This document shows positions 4,958-6,513 of a stretch of DNA of 6,513 nt, piece after piece. The DNA is from Phycisphaerales bacterium UBA1845 (lineage in GTDB: Bacteria; Planctomycetota; Phycisphaerae; UBA1845): positions 22,691-29,203 of the forward strand of contig DDIR01000117.1 in assembly GCA_002338715.1 (NCBI GenBank), written 5' to 3'. The position numbers were made by a program, and so were the translations under genes. The notes beneath the pieces are model-generated. The model was not told the origin of the DNA. It ran no database searches and saw only the letters and a program-made list of their open reading frames with translations. Every line of letters starts with the position of its first letter. The first letter of the stretch is position 1.

Positions 4958-6513
4958 CTATGGTCCGCTGAGACTCAAGTCATCCGCGAGCTTGGCGTAG
5001 TCGGCCAGGTCGATGATCCCGTCCGCCCCGATGAGATTGCCATCGCTGCACGCGGAGACAATGTCGACATCCGCGCCAAAGCAAATCGCAAACGCCTGGA
5101 AGTCAATCAGGTCCACATCGAAATCACCATCAAAATCACCGTCGCCATACGGCTGACATGCGTCGCCAGATTCCGAGCACCATGTTCCTGCCCCGCACGG
5201 AGATCCCAAACCGGCAAGGCAGTCGGCGTTCACGTCACACGTCTCGACGCCGTCACAGAACAATCCGTTGTCGCAATGTGCATCGTTGGGAATGTGGTCG
5301 CAACTGTCGTTGCCTTCGTTGCATGCATCGTCCGTGCAACCCACGCCATCATCGCAATCAACGGGCGTACCGGCTTGGCAGTCGAGCAGTGCATCACATG
5401 TCTCGCCACCGTCACAGTACAGATTGTTGTCGCAATTGGCGTCGTTGGCGATGTTGTCGCATGAATCTGTGCCTTCATTGCAGGAATCGTCGGTACAGCC
5501 AACGCCATCGTCACAGTCGATCGGTGTGCCCGCGACACACGAGCCGGCCACGCACGTTTCGACGCCGTTGCAAAACGCGCCGTCGTCGCAGTCACCGTCG
5601 CCGAGACAATCCACGCACGCATCGCCGCCCTCGTCACACGATTGACCCGGACAGGGATCAGCGCCTGCTTGGCAGTCTAACGTCGCGTCGCACGTTTCAG
5701 CACCGTCGCAGAGGAGGCCATTGTCACAATTGGCATCGTTGGCGATGTTGTCGCACGCATCGGTTCCTTCGTTGCATGTGTCGTCGGTGCACCCGACGCC
5801 GTCATCGCAATTGACGGCCGTACCCGCTTGGCAGTCGAGAACCGCATCGCACGTTTCGCTCCCATCGCAGAACTGACCGTTGTCGCAGTTCGCGTCGTTC
5901 GCGGTGTTGTCACATGAATCGGTAGCCTCGTTGCACGAATCATCGGTGCATCCGACACCATCATCACAGCTGACAGCCGTGCCGGCTTGACAGTCCAGCA
6001 GTGCATCGCATGTTTCGATTCCATCGCAGAACTGACCGTTATCGCAATTTGCGTCGTTGGCCAAGTGGTCGCAAGAATCGGTTGTCTCGTTGCACGAGTC
6101 TACGGTGCAGCCGACACTGTCATCGCAGTCGACTGGGGTACCGGGAACACATGCGCCGACGACGCACGTTTCCTCTCCGTTGCAGAACGCGCCGTCATCG
6201 CAGTCGCCGTTTCCAAGGCACTCCACGCACAAATCGCCTGTTTCGTCGCACATCTGCCCCGGGCACGGATCGTCACCGGGTTGGCAATCGAAGTCCTCGT
6301 CACACGTTTCAACACCGTCGCAAAACTGACCGTTGTCACAATTGGAATCGTTGGCAACATTGTCGCACGAGTCGGTGGTTTCGTTGCACGAGTCATCCGT
6401 ACAACCGATGCCGTCATCACAATCGATGGGTGTTCCAGGCTGGCAATCCAGGATTGCATCACAGGTTTCGGCCCCGTCGCAGTATTGACCGTTGTCACAA
6501 TTGGCATCGTTGG
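4958..6513 (-). CDS. Secreted Cys/Asp-rich tandem-repeat protein with dockerin-like C-terminus, 5' end outside window
   Basis: The frame is open from the right edge to TAG at 4958-4960, giving 517 visible residues. An in-frame ATG at 6253 lies inside a repeat and is not the true start. The visible part is six complete units of two lengths, 53 residues (8 Cys) and 98 residues (16 Cys), then a shortened unit and an EF-hand pair. Typical unit motifs are CDNGQFCDG-ETC, DCQAGT, CDDGVGCTDDSCN and TDSCDN. The even cysteine number per unit suggests intra-unit disulfides, and the many Asp residues suggest calcium binding; both point to an exported surface or extracellular protein. Similar Cys-rich repeats are known to me from large proteins of Planctomycetota and Myxococcota, with no firm function. 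No enzyme domain is visible. The N-terminus, with any signal peptide or catalytic domain, is outside. It converges with the kinase gene. Confidence 0.85.
   Translation of the reverse strand, partial: NDANCDNGQYCDGAETCDAILDCQPGTPIDCDDGIGCTDDSCNETTDSCDNVANDSNCDNGQFCDGVETCDEDFDCQPGDDPCPGQMCDETGDLCVECLGNGDCDDGAFCNGEETCVVGACVPGTPVDCDDSVGCTVDSCNETTDSCDHLANDANCDNGQFCDGIETCDALLDCQAGTAVSCDDGVGCTDDSCNEATDSCDNTANDANCDNGQFCDGSETCDAVLDCQAGTAVNCDDGVGCTDDTCNEGTDACDNIANDANCDNGLLCDGAETCDATLDCQAGADPCPGQSCDEGGDACVDCLGDGDCDDGAFCNGVETCVAGSCVAGTPIDCDDGVGCTDDSCNEGTDSCDNIANDANCDNNLYCDGGETCDALLDCQAGTPVDCDDGVGCTDDACNEGNDSCDHIPNDAHCDNGLFCDGVETCDVNADCLAGLGSPCGAGTWCSESGDACQPYGDGDFDGDFDVDLIDFQAFAICFGADVDIVSACSDGNLIGADGIIDLADYAKLADDLSLSGP
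4961..5149 (-). other. Dockerin-like EF-hand pair at the C-terminus
   Basis: The last 63 residues contain two calcium-loop-like segments. The first, DFDGDFDVDLID (5102-5137), has Asp at loop positions 1, 3, 5, 9 and 12 and is followed by FQAFAICFG. The second, DGNLIGADGIID (5009-5044), keeps positions 1, 3 and 12 but has Ile at position 5, so it is degenerate. This layout matches type I dockerin-like C-termini that are frequent in planctomycete secreted proteins, usually without classical cellulosomes. It may bind a cohesin-like partner or simply stabilise the C-terminus with calcium. Confidence 0.7.
5288..6511 (-). repeat. Coding tandem repeats: units of 159 and 294 bp in a 612-bp super-period
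   Basis: Each unit begins at an NDxxCDN codon string. In reading order they are short 6353-6511, long 6059-6352, short 5900-6058, short 5741-5899, long 5447-5740, short 5288-5446. Thus long-short-short repeats with a period of 204 residues (612 bp). The long unit is a short unit carrying about 45 extra residues: a linker (PCPGQSC...DAC..CLGDGD) plus a second copy of the CDDGAFCNG-ETC half. The two adjacent short units at 5741-6058 differ at 32 of 159 bases by my count, 25 of them at third codon positions, but at only 7 of 53 residues. Confidence 0.88.

Noticed and set aside
4889..5814. Long plus-strand open frames opposite the Cys-rich gene (4889-5464 and 5158-5814)
   Set aside because: They are antisense shadows of Asp/Cys-rich codons, producing Arg/His/Ser- or Val/Ala/Ile-rich strings with no family features. 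The first also begins inside the terminator loop. The minus-strand frame has clear repeats and a dockerin-like end.
4958..6253. Taking ATG at 6253 as the start of the Cys-rich protein
   Set aside because: The same frame continues open to the right edge with further perfect repeat units, and the Met lies within a linker (GQMC) whose counterpart in the other long unit is GQSC.
4958..6513. CRISPR array or non-coding satellite, because of the regular repeats
   Set aside because: Units are 159 and 294 bp, coding throughout, and vary mostly at third codon positions. There are no short identical repeats separated by unique spacers.

Overview
The window looks like chromosomal DNA from a member of the Planctomycetota, possibly Phycisphaerae-like. 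This is inferred from gene content, not from any marker gene. The clues are an ECF-type sigma factor directly followed by a Ser/Thr kinase with a transmembrane helix and TPR tail, a secreted disulfide-rich repeat protein ending in a dockerin-like EF-hand pair, and a secreted PI-PLC-like enzyme. Acidobacteriota or other large-genome soil and aquatic bacteria also carry such sigma-kinase pairs, so the assignment is moderate.

Layout, left to right. (1) Positions 1-1023, minus strand: the first 341 codons of a secreted PLC-like phosphodiesterase that runs off the left edge. (2) Positions 1024-1272: a divergent intergenic region with a Shine-Dalgarno site for each flanking gene, an AT-rich palindrome and a likely extended -10 promoter for the sigma gene. 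(3) Positions 1273-1848, plus: an ECF sigma factor starting at GTG. (4) Positions 1862-4807, plus: a 981-residue receptor-like Ser/Thr kinase, 13 nt downstream and surely co-transcribed. (5) Positions 4808-4957: a convergent intergenic region with a clear intrinsic terminator for the sigma-kinase operon. (6) Positions 4958-6513, minus: the 3' part (517 codons) of a Cys/Asp-rich tandem-repeat protein with a dockerin-like C-terminus; its start lies beyond the right edge.

How the genes may work together. The sigma factor and kinase form a signalling unit. By analogy with kinase-linked ECF groups, the kinase probably senses or scaffolds through its TPR part and controls the sigma factor by phosphorylation; nothing here shows an anti-sigma factor. 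The two minus-strand genes encode exported, disulfide-rich proteins and could be targets, but the sequence does not prove that.

The most unusual item is an in-frame insert of about 40 codons in the kinase catalytic domain, between the catalytic loop and the DFG motif. It consists of four 8-bp purine-rich units, a small central hairpin and four 8-bp pyrimidine-rich units. It looks like a repeat element that invaded a coding gene without breaking it, comparable in principle to Rickettsia palindromic elements. The second item is the higher-order order of units in the Cys-rich protein (53- and 98-residue units in a 204-residue super-period).
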